Assembly: GCA_947184155.2 (NCBI GenBank)
Contig: CAMXCT020000893.1
Coordinates: 1-64,000 of the forward strand
Source: Cladocopium goreaui
Taxonomy: Eukaryota; Sar; Dinophyceae; Suessiales; Symbiodiniaceae
Direction of reading: 5' to 3'
Length of the DNA stretch: 64,000 bases
Made by a program: the position numbers and the translations under genes. Of the stretch, positions 12,001 through 19,619 are shown piece by piece (within the stretch, counting starts at the first letter, position 1; each line of letters opens with the position of its first letter). Below the pieces are notes generated by a model. That model did no database searches. It saw nothing but the letters and a program-made list of their open reading frames with translations, and was not told the origin of the DNA.

Positions 12001-15000
12001 CGCCCGGATGACTGCGTCAGTATCCTTCCTAGCAGAAGGGTAAGATTGAAGCATCCCCGTATATCTATCCCTGATGACAAAGATGGTTTTGTCGTCGCCA
12101 TAATCCTGTTTAGCAATACGACGATTGTCAACGTAGTCGAACGTGACCAGGTCCCCAAACTTCGTGAGCTTACGCTGAAATGCTCCTCTGAACGTCTTCC
12201 TGTGCTTCATCTTTGCACGCACGCATGACTCACAGTATGGGTTCTTATAGCGATGAGTTAGAAGATGAACCTTTGATCTTGCCTCATTCTTCAAAGTTCC
12301 CCTCTTACTCAATCGGACTCCTCCATCTTCTTCATCAACATCAATGACATCATCGTCATCTTCACCTCCTCCATCTTCAGGAATTTCTTCAACTTCAACT
12401 TGATGATCTTCATGGATATCATCCGGTGCAATGCTGGGATCATACCCGTCATCTTCAAACTCGGCGTATTCATCGGCATAGCATGACATTTCCTCAGCAT
12501 CACCCGCATCACTTCCAACAGCTACTTCACGTTGATCACCTTTCAACTTTGCCTTCTTACGTTTCTTCATTAATTTCTTGGGAGATTTAATATCGGATCG
12601 TCCAACGGCGTCGGAAAGATCCTCAAGTTCGTCCCCACTTTCTCCATCAATGACCAAAAGACCTTCGCCTTCCGACGTTGAGCATCCATCATCAAGAACT
12701 GTCATGATCTTTTCCACACAGGATGATTTTAACTTTCTCTTCTCTTGATCGACACTCACATAAGGAATGTAGTCTTTGACAGTCATTTCGATGATGTTGC
12801 CATTGGGATCTAACATGAAAGGAGTTCTTCCAGTCGGCCATACGAATGAGTAGCCAAGGTCAACGCACCGCTTGCCCATGGAGATCACAGAAGGCGTGTC
12901 TTCCAGGATGTGAGCTTCTGCTGGTTCGTTGAATGCCTCGAACTTGATACTTGAGCGTTTGGTCGAACATGTTACCCCGTTTGCTGTATGGAAGTTGACG
13001 ACTTTATCATCATATGTTGGGAGATCCATTCTACTTATTCGTGTAGATGAGATGAGATCATGACCACTTCCAGAATCCAATATGAATCTCTTATCTCTTT
13101 CTTCAACGGGGACAGTGATACACATTGTGTTGCCCCTTTTACCATATCGACCCTCGATATGCTGAACATAGTTCTCCACAAAGACTTCCCTGGACACCTC
13201 ACCGTCCACGATGTCGAGTCTGATCAGAATGTCCAGGCTGGGGCCGACGATGACCAGGACTTCATCAATGTCACTGTACTCACCCTTCTCATCGATCAGG
13301 ATAGCCATTGCCTTCCCTCGGCTCGATGCTAGTCTGCATGAATAAGACCATTGCTCATCTTGCCTTACCTGATCAGTAGGCTTACCAACTTTACCATGAC
13401 CTTTGGGGATGGTCTGGGATTTCCGGCTGCACTTCACGAAGTCCTTCTTCACATACGTTTGGATGCAAGTCTTGGATTCATGGAATCTGACCTTCTTCTT
13501 GACGACATTCGATGCGACCTTATGGAATGTCCCTTCATCATCACTCCAATCATGGACAAGTGCAGGAGTAGCCTTTGAACTTGATGCTTCGGTGTTTGGA
13601 GCAGTGTTGAATAGATGAGGATCATGGCGTTTGTTGCATTTGTCTCCATATCGGCACTTGCCCTTAGCCCAGTGCCAGCATGGTTCATCAACCTTCTTGG
13701 TCTTATTTGCTGGAGATTGACTTCTAGGAGTTCCTGGCTTTCGACCATTACCTTTCGCGTTCTTGTTCGCATCAAACACCTTCTGGTCGTGACTGTATTC
13801 ACAATCTTTGCCTTTTCTGCATGCTTTCTTGATGAAATGGAAGTGGCATGGGATTTTCTTCTTGGATCTAGGACTAGCACTTCGGCTGTTTGGTCGACCG
13901 TTTCCTTTCCCTTGACCTTTTCCTTTTGCATGCTGTTTTGGTTGAGGTGATGGTAGAACTGGAGCTGCCTCAGCCTTTGCCTTTGCCTTCGGTGCTGCTT
14001 TCTCCTTGGGAGTGGCTTTAGGCTTCGCTTTCGGATTGGCATCTGGTGCAGCAGCAGTTGGATTTGGGGCAGGAGCAGTGGGCTTGCCACCACCTGCAAA
14101 GTCTCTTGCGTACTTCTCCCTAGCGGCCACATGCTTGTCTTCTCTAATTCTAGAGATGTGCCTTTCGATGACGTCCAACAGGTAGCGATAGCTTCGTCTT
14201 TGATCTCCTTCAATCCATGATTCATACTGCTTGATGTCAAACATCATGAGACTCGAATTTCGAATCTTCTTGTATAGAGCGTCACGAAGCCAATCGTCAG
14301 GAGGTACATCATCCGGCATCATGTTTGATACCATCTCCATCCATTTCTCGTAGAACACTTCCAAGTTGGAGTCACCGAGATACTTCATCGATACGATGTG
14401 CTCCATAGTGAAGGCTGTCTCTCGTTGACCTGGGGTTCTGAAGTGTTCCAGGATCATAGCCAAGATTTCTCGTCCCATAACATAGGTTCCTCTTCGACTA
14501 TGATTCTGTGTTCTCAACCTCAGTTTAATTGCTACATGACGAGCAACATCACCGGCTTGAGCTATAACGTTTGACAATGCAATTGACAACTTGGCGTCGA
14601 TTGACTGGTATCGTTGCCCGCCACTGTCATTCAGCAGCTCAATGTCAGGATTTGGTCTTATAGCCGGCTGTAGCCATGCTTCCCACGCAGCTTTGTCTCC
14701 ATCATTCGCAGCAAGAACAACACTCTTGATGAGATCTGATTGCCAAACCCCAAGGTTCTGTTGCTTCGGCCATGGGCTAACATAAACTTTGTCAGCCTCC
14801 CGTCTTGACATTCTCGGTACTTCTTCTGCCGTGTACGCCGCTGTGGAGATGTCATCTGCTGAATCACGTTGTGATCCTTGAACTGAAGGCAAACCAGGAG
14901 GTTCTGGAGGTGGTCCTGGACCGTTGGGCCCGAAAGGGTCAGGAGGTCCATCAGGGTCAGGCGGACCGCCCCATCCGCTCGGAGGCTTGTAATAGTCCTT

Positions 15001-17061
15001 CTCAGTTCCATCGGCGATCTTGTTGTCAACTTCTTTCAGCAGATCGGTGATTCTTTTGTTCGATTGAGAAGGTTGCTGTTGAGACGGTCCAGCATGTCCG
15101 CGATAGGATTGAGCAACATTTGTCTCGTAGGTCAACTCCTTGTCGATCTGCGATACCCAAGATTTTAGGATAGCGTTCTCAGAGTTAGCCTCACTCACCT
15201 CATTCTCCAGCTTGTCGATGACCAGTCTTGATGCGAGATCATAGTTGGGGATGCCTGCCGAATAGGGAAGTGTATCAGGGCTGACCCTAGACATAGATGT
15301 TTCAGAATCCTTGAGACTCTTTCTCAGTTCATCTAAGTGACGTTTCATGTCAATAATCTCAGAATTCTTGATACCAATCTTTTCATCCCTATCCTGAATT
15401 TCCCCCATGAACATGCATGGTCTCTCATATTGTTGAACACCACTAGCCAATTTCATTTTGCGCTCACTTTCTAGTTCAGATCTTAAAGTTCGGACTTCAG
15501 CGTTGGAGAAGGACGACGCCCCTACATCCGCAACTTCAGTCAATCTTTCTTTTAACAACATGTTCTCCTGTAAACATTCATGAACTTCATGGTCTAGATC
15601 CTGAACTCTGATTTGAGCTATTTTGGCTTGGTTTCGTAGGTCTTCAACAAGCATCTCATCAGGGCCACGACCGTCGGTCGTAGTGCCCTGAGTCAATGAT
15701 CTTCGCAACTTCACGTTCTGCTTTTTGATCTCATCCTTCAACTCACAGTTCATCTCCTGCTCGTTGGCATAGAGCTCTTCATAGTGCTCTGCCCTTGCGA
15801 TCGAATTTGCACTAGCCTGTGATTCAAGCCTCAGGTGTGATATCGCTTCGGCCTCATGATTCCTGTACGATGCAATTCTTCTAACAGTATCATGTTCAGT
15901 GTTTCGGTGCTTCAGATCACTTTCCAATTTGGCCTGATTTGCCTCGAAAACCTTCTTTCTAGATTCCCTAGTGATCTCTTCAATGCTGCTTTCATACAAC
16001 TCGGCCTGTTTACGAGACTGAACTAGAGCTTCACTCAATAGCTGATTCCGTTCAGACAATTCATGAACTGCAATTGATTGTTGTTGGCTAATCATTTCAA
16101 GTTGATTGCTTGAGAAGGATGCCATTTCGGATCGATTACGATATTCCACGATTGAGTTCTGGAAATCCGTCTGCATTTCTTGACCTTCAGTGTACAATCG
16201 GTTGGCAATATCGGTAGTTAAGACATTGGTCTGATGAAGTTGCTGCAGTCTTGCCTCCGTATTACCCAATAGTCCTTGAAGGTGATGTACTTCATCCTTG
16301 TACTCTTCCTGGATCTCCATACCACGTTGATGGATCCGTCTTGCACCATGTTCCATTAGGGCACCTCGGCGTTCAAGGTCTTGGATGCGTATTGTTGCAC
16401 CTTCGTCTTCCTGAGATGCTACCATTAGTTCTGCTTGATATTCTGCAACCTCATTTGCGGAACATGACAATCTATGATTGAGTGCATTGACCTCATCAAA
16501 TACATTCTGGTTGTGTTCCTGAAGATACTCAGTGAATCTGATCTCGATGTCATGAATCAGTTGATCTCTTGATGCAGCATATGCTTCCATGTGGTTCAAC
16601 TGATTACGTAAGGATTGACATTGTGCCCGTAGTTCTTCTATCATGGCAATAGGTTCACTAGCCACAGAAGTATCCGTTGATCTCCTCTTAACACGACTGT
16701 CCCCGGTCCTCTCACCAATTCGGTCGGTTACGGCCCTGGTGGATCTGTCCCTTGGGGTGGTTCGTCCTCGAGATGGCCGATGTCCTTGACGGCCAACATC
16801 ACTTCGAGCACTATTTCGAGAAGATCTTGGTGTACTTTGGGTGGATATTCTTCGCCTGTTTGATGTAACTTGCCATCCGGACTGTGTAGTTCGGGTAGAG
16901 CGTATCCCACCAATGTCTGCCGTGTCGCCAGGGGAAGACTGAGTGATCTCCTCGGCCGGCATAGCAGTGTTCTCATTGAAGGTAAACTGCGTGTTGCGTG
17001 AATCTCCGCTGCCGCCTTGCATCTTTGCGATGATGAGCTGATTGGTCCTTTGCGTCCACAA
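1276..17061 (-). CDS. Giant copia-type polyprotein open frame (5,261 codons)
   Basis: A single uninterrupted minus-strand frame. In order: low-complexity N-terminus; long coiled coil (residues about 140-650); Pro-rich linker; gag-like helical region (about 760-1010); two CCCH zinc fingers (13785-13850 and 13631-13681); aspartic protease with LDSGSG (about 13075); acidic linker; integrase HHCC zinc domain (12190-12265) and DDE core; Lys/Glu-rich, nuclear-signal-like stretch (10760-10960); reverse transcriptase with YVDD (9649-9663); RNase H with FADAD and PEAE (8580-9010). The order protease-integrase-RT-RNase H is diagnostic for Ty1/copia (Pseudoviridae-type) elements. Beyond RNase H lie an RxHxxPR...WTGTTF domain (7400-7655), a PCTGG domain (6420-6900) and the KptA-linked module from 6096. 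The start is the first Met of the frame and lies 68 bp inside a conserved leader motif. Intactness over 15.8 kb implies recent insertion or selection. It is far longer than the usual 1,300-1,500 residues for copia. Confidence 0.85.
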   Translation of the reverse strand: MWTQRTNQLIIAKMQGGSGDSRNTQFTFNENTAMPAEEITQSSPGDTADIGGIRSTRTTQSGWQVTSNRRRISTQSTPRSSRNSARSDVGRQGHRPSRGRTTPRDRSTRAVTDRIGERTGDSRVKRRSTDTSVASEPIAMIEELRAQCQSLRNQLNHMEAYAASRDQLIHDIEIRFTEYLQEHNQNVFDEVNALNHRLSCSANEVAEYQAELMVASQEDEGATIRIQDLERRGALMEHGARRIHQRGMEIQEEYKDEVHHLQGLLGNTEARLQQLHQTNVLTTDIANRLYTEGQEMQTDFQNSIVEYRNRSEMASFSSNQLEMISQQQSIAVHELSERNQLLSEALVQSRKQAELYESSIEEITRESRKKVFEANQAKLESDLKHRNTEHDTVRRIASYRNHEAEAISHLRLESQASANSIARAEHYEELYANEQEMNCELKDEIKKQNVKLRRSLTQGTTTDGRGPDEMLVEDLRNQAKIAQIRVQDLDHEVHECLQENMLLKERLTEVADVGASSFSNAEVRTLRSELESERKMKLASGVQQYERPCMFMGEIQDRDEKIGIKNSEIIDMKRHLDELRKSLKDSETSMSRVSPDTLPYSAGIPNYDLASRLVIDKLENEVSEANSENAILKSWVSQIDKELTYETNVAQSYRGHAGPSQQQPSQSNKRITDLLKEVDNKIADGTEKDYYKPPSGWGGPPDPDGPPDPFGPNGPGPPPEPPGLPSVQGSQRDSADDISTAAYTAEEVPRMSRREADKVYVSPWPKQQNLGVWQSDLIKSVVLAANDGDKAAWEAWLQPAIRPNPDIELLNDSGGQRYQSIDAKLSIALSNVIAQAGDVARHVAIKLRLRTQNHSRRGTYVMGREILAMILEHFRTPGQRETAFTMEHIVSMKYLGDSNLEVFYEKWMEMVSNMMPDDVPPDDWLRDALYKKIRNSSLMMFDIKQYESWIEGDQRRSYRYLLDVIERHISRIREDKHVAAREKYARDFAGGGKPTAPAPNPTAAAPDANPKAKPKATPKEKAAPKAKAKAEAAPVLPSPQPKQHAKGKGQGKGNGRPNSRSASPRSKKKIPCHFHFIKKACRKGKDCEYSHDQKVFDANKNAKGNGRKPGTPRSQSPANKTKKVDEPCWHWAKGKCRYGDKCNKRHDPHLFNTAPNTEASSSKATPALVHDWSDDEGTFHKVASNVVKKKVRFHESKTCIQTYVKKDFVKCSRKSQTIPKGHGKVGKPTDQVRQDEQWSYSCRLASSRGKAMAILIDEKGEYSDIDEVLVIVGPSLDILIRLDIVDGEVSREVFVENYVQHIEGRYGKRGNTMCITVPVEERDKRFILDSGSGHDLISSTRISRMDLPTYDDKVVNFHTANGVTCSTKRSSIKFEAFNEPAEAHILEDTPSVISMGKRCVDLGYSFVWPTGRTPFMLDPNGNIIEMTVKDYIPYVSVDQEKRKLKSSCVEKIMTVLDDGCSTSEGEGLLVIDGESGDELEDLSDAVGRSDIKSPKKLMKKRKKAKLKGDQREVAVGSDAGDAEEMSCYADEYAEFEDDGYDPSIAPDDIHEDHQVEVEEIPEDGGGEDDDDVIDVDEEDGGVRLSKRGTLKNEARSKVHLLTHRYKNPYCESCVRAKMKHRKTFRGAFQRKLTKFGDLVTFDYVDNRRIAKQDYGDDKTIFVIRDRYTGMLQSYPSARKDTDAVIRAVKQFMGRRKIREAYSDDAPQFDKAMKILKIPMDTSLAGKTKHNSLAERTNQFVLVATTTCLLEAGIPPCFWMYAIRCVSHLLNIEPNDDEVSSWCKLHGEEFKGKMIPFGALVYFKPSGSREREQQHKFDPMGSPGVFAGYSIGPGLHWSRKYRVWALCDWSKQNLAYDAEKPVAKLRTPHYTERVELKEPLEFPCKSEYERINVSIEGLKVKDRLEGNPEILPPPPPDDGDDDEDGGDDDGHGGGGVPSSKVPQGKTEGELEAERLLGEISERMGPPGIDKPAHPDLHVPEGGPEHYSVGKAGDGVVYLNDDGEWVKLNARGHPYRIDERGFRRISTTPRPSKYTPDEWRKMSPTVRKGIAKAEEKKIEAEKEKKKSDAKIKESEERAKRKEEKKKEKKAKKAKSSKKDDKGDHVSGVAMSQDYVRRGKVFQYGKGSSSPVGRGIPASAPCNSDLSDTDVPDDDDFLMDWDEWSEIESGRGPKATWNNDKVYDFNQGKVVAAATLHSTNDVPQDARGLSDVFLPFPCMPCINHCDDHREKINSNGDGININKMFNTAVARPVGRKEMMENDDARKAMRKEWLGQHAAGVYDFSVIREYDDVVREAKANKTEVHMARVHGICVEKNYQLPAGSPSRKFKGRGVLLGNQVKNQFWEAAFFQDLGNSPATFEASRWADFYGCLPGHNVKLADAIQAYIQAKLTGPPCWVELPEDAWPDDVDIRKFRRPVVRLVKALYGHPDSGTMWEQHCDRKVRELDFVPVGEEWPSMYFHKKLKLLLVIYVDDLKLAGPEENLTKGWEMLRSKLNIEPETDLGLYLGCVLRKGSTKLHDGTPVSTMTYDMEGLLKLSVEKYLDIVGKDTKLKHVSTPSLPEETKKHKSRAPCPGNPKNKKVCPWCTHEFDPDAPLFYEQGTQGEDVSPGESERGALAPHAASVLMKLLYAARIARFDLLRSINSLARNVTKWTIDDDAKLYHLMCYVNSSLSKRMTGWVGDNFNELTLYLFADADFAGCAQSLRSTSGSHMHIQGNHTRFPLSGGSKRQGCVSHSTPEAEIVAADVTLRTMGLPAMSIWETLTGKSPKLLFHDDNQGMIGVVRSGRNPTMRHLERTHGIAITSLHEHFTRENYVLMYEVTSKMAADIHTKGFKNPLAWKRACMLINLLDPGDIGTKDLLDMVSPTTDVDTTVRQVFQTKTQDVPNFPYTEIPILPPEVYQKGLSGKEQVQQLPGMDPILVVKTPTFFRKRPPGVSLPHDCLRSTWILSHGKWIKVEDRVPPVQQQDRFDQWVERACFQYHPCQSSISPSVITRQSAGIVSPGHPASTARQGLHAAAVPTRQTPVLKYPQLTVGVGQLFCHQSHGNDPTTIHAAPCGTARVINTLLRVVHGGSSGWGSLPMGFPPSGDPNDDPYPTENKDPNRQRIIFAGGDVIAGRVSRDKAYNPTTSSRKGKKISKNECDQDEWIWKDETTLTRVHKVPRRKMFTPKEADFLPCKLRRFRDARETNQVFQSSGRLIHDSWRLAGNNIDKTNKRNEFWTGTTTFKIISNADIKDVMDSGSDVEDRASCQDTVVTCILDGNMKIIPLDDMFIAHHYKLKHETRKQNDWDIQMTLHRKNGKTLTYHFKQSYADFLGRVLDDVIISLNLYEMKDDVPCLLLMCAETQSIITKIHTQSRFKMMHVVTITEDDNLMSNYGRAKWRRCIRGPSDCVFFAGPCTGGSPWNRLNKNVSEVTAHNIRMKAFLYWELWEEFTLCLQRVHVLHAMALLELPRGCDYWNDERMKFLINGTQSTVHDFDGCMYGLTSKFKDVGTAIKKPWRIVSWGVEFFDLHAKCDGSHIHGQCAGRETRATQLYTEKIVRCILRGVTNQMLINNAYGRRYRPKVLDEVDHHESKSCACVIVNDFECNVNEKTINEQLLINFITQRGGVKVKLRLYPRRGSLLADPDPVRGRLKVKSGCYLRRWCALTDPDSPCLISVFAMAGADLVIPSAAKGIGSLKSTLSLIKEKSQEHNLPAPFSTYEETNFRGCRDKDIDEWLNRVKISPPVVVALAFVMDRSGRAFVTHAIRLLMKMLSKVTSENELKMSVTSFIDKGARLSKLVEGAARNPDEKSIMQLLCTFECAIRIDELWDTLKDHYTGQNSMINKEITVKELRDKIANTSLTNLGSLNQTYPPYGSSCYQIRKRTNFEEIARRKWESWSFEAMRREEPEPGEVENRIKYLVNIMYEESYSLGYALRRHNARATSSQGKTIIVQNVLEDWMSMSYDLSLERTAAVVHLQTILMVSKMLHEWMTRLENFKSMSHLSGIIKTDLVRMKQAIDLRDDLWELGGYNIERADQGMFEEVEKRNRTFSCIRDYVTTTATTQMGQGATEVSHIDGWDIPLMPKDGRNPPSQPDHPGWDPSPIRMMNDKQQREADAQRAQQQQQQTGPSSSTAGGRDGYSSAAGSAPPPKAPPSKPRPSTPPTRKDWVIPRVPNGYLFRTSSMPDQRNSEFITSAWMDERDHFLLSIVQGPAAQAASTSGSAPWAQYLRRVTAYACMVFGVCNPGVVTEDTASTISEKDWLRCYSHIVRKYMLTRTGCYLSTAGMLMMLGHHDVNVANQSELGRIKKMITNPLACRIIEAPSGPREVDMLAGDFRAGTTILITDLMFRVGTQSGTHGIQMGLADMGWESVEVFKIHDSESERPLRQFLETLEKVKQHLNTDTIDDGQVTVHLWLSLQFLHEQKPPHCVMLENDFQNQFIKGVIDLDQVTSRPLMVAINNDSMFNGMDSVTSRIAVELIEKMRLQGILVTSDQRMWRSMYSQFGKQYPILSTTKKGTLGKTAIWSVIEKNLFRQRVFLMCATNREYVSVLNEGAFKPDESGINTKVLEDMTGPTEAFKIASGEMTPGDYATDDTTIFQRGPGTAINRFTKDKRFKTRWVEPVVGTHELEPVVSDRCMWFTIDKESSDILCGCCRNAATMDEIETCQVKPTHCINCSANTQDHYKRSAPTLEARKSVLLLAARLKVAFEDLGVDVVDINQGFQMWLTFTASSLISNALLPYGEHLMKSLSHMGGVRVSKRQALEIFRNGRGKQFSIYRERIYDEVAKKWLLVYRVTKDCGNVAYKDFFEKVAVPEVKERNEIFGFSRASAEKTGDIIEFWLGVLDVANMAKGVVNVFNASVDPAEFLNGLEKALAQFTSTSRTTNTINDKRRGSFDCTLQTAEAERVMKIIHAIPGYESLINFCCLTEWEKDQVFSQYRRKHHITGDDASMGADADAKPGDESSAHPGEEEADEPANDPTDVVRDSEISGKQQLLDALGKLFTVSEDVNVCLYCGSTKHGHLECDHEKKDEVRKVLKAVRASLEADSPTSDDVEMEPPEHRKDGSGATEGSGQTDEPTKPRFSEYQWYDSIRTMSEVGDLDEYGRFCIEGRDVTKLGPQNVVDLNEVIRDAIVRGGGDTWSVQEFLANYSDNNIRKPFYKRIEAPQDGFLKIIPTTGAHFFNCFYFGGVEYAANYRFETGNRLDSYEDKVSTSLNRILRHNVGKASESQSLFCDDAGWVPIESLRKYSNVSPSGDMSTNAGRMSSSPPKEEQTIKVHGMSMRRTIA
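6123..6262. repeat. Imperfect ~70-bp tandem duplication
   Basis: Two diverged copies, each beginning near a GGATCCG site and ending in a CTTCACCTTCA stretch, sit directly upstream (minus strand) of the Met at 6096. They encode two related peptides, one containing RRGSLLADPDP and the other LRRWCALTDPDSP. This is the natural junction between retroelement and KptA-linked module. Confidence 0.6.
6420..6900 (-). other. PCTGG...DGC...KPW domain of element 1
   Basis: In-frame after RNase H. Ordered signature: GPCTGGSPWN, LPRGCDYW, FDGCMYGL, IKKPWRIV, then C-x-G-x-H-x-H and a TxxYTxxIV end. The same series occurs in the degenerate element at 38080-38560. The PC...P(R)GC...DGC layout is loosely reminiscent of SAM-dependent cytosine methyltransferases, and retroelement-borne methyltransferases have been described in dinoflagellates. 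I could not identify the ENV or GxGxG motifs with certainty, so the function is open. Confidence 0.55.
7400..7655 (-). other. RxHxxPR...WTGTTF domain, element 1 copy
   Basis: About 85 residues with TRVHKVPRRKMFTP at the start, a DSW in the middle and WTGTTTF at the end. Two relatives lie in element 2 (40290-40555 and 39230-39470). I recognise no named family. It sits between RNase H and the PCTGG domain. Confidence 0.6.
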
Positions 17062-17103
17062 TCAATTGCTCAGACAGCCCGGTTACCAGCACGCAGGTAC
17101 TCC

Positions 17104-17118
17104 TCTCCCGACGGGAGA
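17104..17118. other. Perfect 7-bp stem palindrome in the element 1 leader
   Basis: TCTCCCGACGGGAGA folds as a 7-bp stem with one central base. A 19-bp stretch containing it recurs exactly at 10667-10685 inside the polyprotein, between the integrase and RT domains, where it reads SSPVGRG on the minus strand. Confidence 0.5.
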
Positions 17119-17128
17119 AGTGAGCCCT

Positions 17129-17143
17129 TACGGCTGATAACCT
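17129..17143 (-). promoter_or_regulatory. Conserved 15-nt leader motif, candidate primer-binding site
   Basis: The minus strand reads AGGTTATCAGCCGTA. The identical 15-mer occurs at 46857-46871 in element 2, again between the SL relic and the start codon. Copia elements prime reverse transcription with a half-tRNA cut in the anticodon loop. The complement of this motif contains CTGATAA flanked by GG and CC, like an anticodon loop. That role is inference. Confidence 0.45.
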
Positions 17144-17259
17144 GTGAACAAATAGATCCTTGTTCTGGATATCTTCTTTTCGGAGTCCCTGATATGCTGG
17201 AAGTCAGGCTTGTCGCACCATGTGACAGCGGCACGCGCAGCTTGTTTTACTCGCGGGGT

Positions 17260-17279
17260 CTTGAGCCAAAAAGGCGTCC
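17260..17279 (-). other. Relic spliced-leader sequence, element 1
   Basis: The minus strand reads GGACGCCTTTTTGGCTCAAG. Against the 3' 20 nt of the dinoflagellate SL (ending CCATTTTGGCTCAAG) 16 of 20 positions match, including the last 12. It lies about 200 bp upstream of the polyprotein start, as expected if an SL-trans-spliced transcript was reverse transcribed and inserted. Confidence 0.65.
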
Positions 17280-19390
17280 CATGTACACATCACATGTATA
17301 TTACACATGTGGTATCGCTTAGTTCCCTTTGACAGTAAGATACTGTAAGTAATGTTAAGTTACGTCAAGATGTGTCAAAATGTGTCAAGATGTGTCAAGT
17401 CATGATGAGTACGTCAAATAAGCTGTCGAAGGAAGTCAAAGGCCTCTGATCATGCGGCAACCAAAACTCTTTCCCCCCACAGACCACATCCGCCAGCTAC
17501 AGTACCAAATCAGTCCAAATCGTGGGTTTCTTATCTCTGGGGTCATGCAAAAAGTAATTCAGAGCTTAGCGATGCTTGGCCACCGGAAACCTCTGCCCAT
17601 TATGCCAGAACCCTGAAATCATTAATAGCGTAGCCAGAGGAAAACTTTTGAGTTTGAGCATTGTCCTGCAAATTTTGCCCCCCCAAATCAAATTGGATTC
17701 AGCATTTTCCGGAATTCAGAACGCAAAGGACACGGAAAAAGCAGCAAACCCAGCTTGGGAAACTAAGTGCGAGTTCTCATCAAGTGGGATGGAAAGCAGG
17801 TTGTATCTGCATGTATCTGCTACCTTAGTCTACCTACTGCTTCTGGCCAACACAACACTTCACACCCTCTCCTTCAGCCAAGATTGAGTTTTGAAATCAG
17901 GGTCGTCCAAACCTTTGGCTAGACAGCAACCAGATAGCACCAAATCAACAACTTGGAAGTCACAAACCTCAGTTCAGCCCACCTGGTATCAGTAGTTTTC
18001 GAAACAAGATGTCATGATGTTAAGGAGTGTCAGGCAAGCTGCGTTGGCTGTTGGCACAAGCAGCGAAAAGGTCGCAAAGAGAGCCGCCCATGGAGTGGCC
18101 AGTGCAAGCAACGTGACTGCGAGGCAAATTGGTTTCAATCCAATGCTGGGTTCATAAGGTGATGCAACTTCATACAATCTCAAAGGCATCTCTCTCTCTC
18201 TCTCTTTCTGTTTGTTTCTTTCCAAATCATCGTCTCCTTGTATTTGGAACTGCTCTGACGGCGTGCCTGCACTTGCCCATCAAAGGACGCACTTTGGGAA
18301 AGAGAAATTTCACGATCCTGGCGTGCGAGTGGGATACAGATCGAAGGCAGCGAGGCACTCTCAGCCGGCCTTCCTGCAACTTCAACTTTGGCTCGATATT
18401 GGTATGTTCTACAAAGAATATCACGACCCATCCATAGATGCCGCCGTTTTGGGATAATTTGGGAACATTAGAATCACAGAATACTATAAATAAGAATTTT
18501 TAGTATATTACACTTGAATCGCCCAGAAACAGCCAACACACACAGGGGTTTACAACCAGACCACCGCACGCGAACCCTGGGCAGCGGCTGCGGCCTGTTT
18601 TCATCTTGAGCCAAACAGGCGTCAAACAACCCAATCAGGAGGTGCCTTTACAGTGAACAATATGGGTATGATATGCACCATGTTCTTCAAATCCCCCCTG
18701 ACGACGACCTGTACAAGGGTTGTTGCACCATAAACTATAAACTGACAAATGCATCCTACTCGTGGCGCCTACGGTCGAATGCAAGTCACAGCTCTTCAAG
18801 ATGGATTCCAGGCAAGAGATGGCAACAATCGATTCGGTGATCTCGACATGCCTGGCGATTTCATGCACTACTGTGCGAATGCATTATGAAGTTGAATTTT
18901 ATACTACACGAATGCATGGTTGAAGCGCAAAGCAGCCTAACTCGGCAGCAAACGGAACGGCACACGTGGAAGCGGTGCTAACTGCTAACGCAGCCAAACA
19001 TCCACGGGCAAACGGCAAATGGATGAAAGACAGTGACGTTCACAGCGAAATTCAAGGAAAAGAGAAATTGGTGGCATCTGACCCTATAGATTGGTGACAT
19101 CTAACCCTGGCTCCACTACCAAGAAAATGCAAATCTTTTCTCTACCGAGCCTGCTTGGGCCTTGTGCTTCCGATCTGGAACACTGCTTCTTTGTGCTCCT
19201 GCCCTTTGTTTTGACAAGCTTTGTGATGCAGCAAGCTTGTTGGTTTGGAAAAACTTCTTTGAGCCTTTCTTGTAAGCTTTTCTCTGGCCAGTCTACCTTG
19301 GAAAAAGGGTTGCAGAAAATGAAATGGTTTGGACCACTAACTATGTATATATATATACATGCATGAATACTTATACACATATATATATAT
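17280..19390. other. Gene-poor interval upstream of element 1
   Basis: No convincing coding region. It contains a cluster of GTGTCAA repeats (17340-17420), a short (TC)n run (about 18188-18205), an A/T-rich patch (18480-18520) and a second SL relic at 18605-18624. Open frames here are short and show no recognisable motif. Confidence 0.5.
18605..18624 (-). other. Second SL-like relic
   Basis: The minus strand reads TGACGCCTGTTTGGCTCAAG, 15 of 20 matches to the SL, and shares GACGCCT with the relic at 17260. It may mark the 5' end of an older retroposed transcript; no coding region follows it. Confidence 0.5.
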
Positions 19391-19394
19391 ATAT

Positions 19395-19619
19395 GGAGGC
19401 CGACTTACACTTAGAACCTTTTTTGGAAAAATCGAGGCAAAAAAAAGTGGACCAGGTTCTAAGTGTACACTTAGAACCCCCTAACCAATCAACACTGAGA
19501 ACCAAATCACTTTTTTTTCGTTAACACTTAGAACTTTTCCCAATTATATCATGTTTTTTTAAACACTTAGCGCCTACCAGAAATTTCCAAAAAAGGTTCT
19601 AAGTGTAAGTCGGTGCCAC
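19395..19619. mobile_element. Small inverted-repeat (MITE-like) element in a TA tract
   Basis: About 225 bp with ~30-bp terminal inverted repeats: the left end CCGACTTACACTTAGAACC runs on into CTTTTTTGGAAA, and the right end is its complement. It is flanked on both sides by (AT)n, as for insertion at TA. The interior repeats the ACACTTAGAAC motif several times. There is no coding capacity, so it would depend on a transposase elsewhere. Confidence 0.7.

Larger units (their letters stand above)
6100..17279 (-). mobile_element. Copia-like retroelement 1 (intact coding region)
   Basis: Bounded 5' by an SL-like relic (17260-17279), followed by a ~200-bp leader and the polyprotein start at 17061. 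The 3' boundary is not visible: no second copy of the leader/LTR was recognised, and the open frame runs into the KptA-linked module. The retroelement part should end between the PCTGG domain (~6420) and the Met at 6096, where a ~70-bp imperfect tandem repeat lies. Orientation is minus, the same as element 2. Confidence 0.75.
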
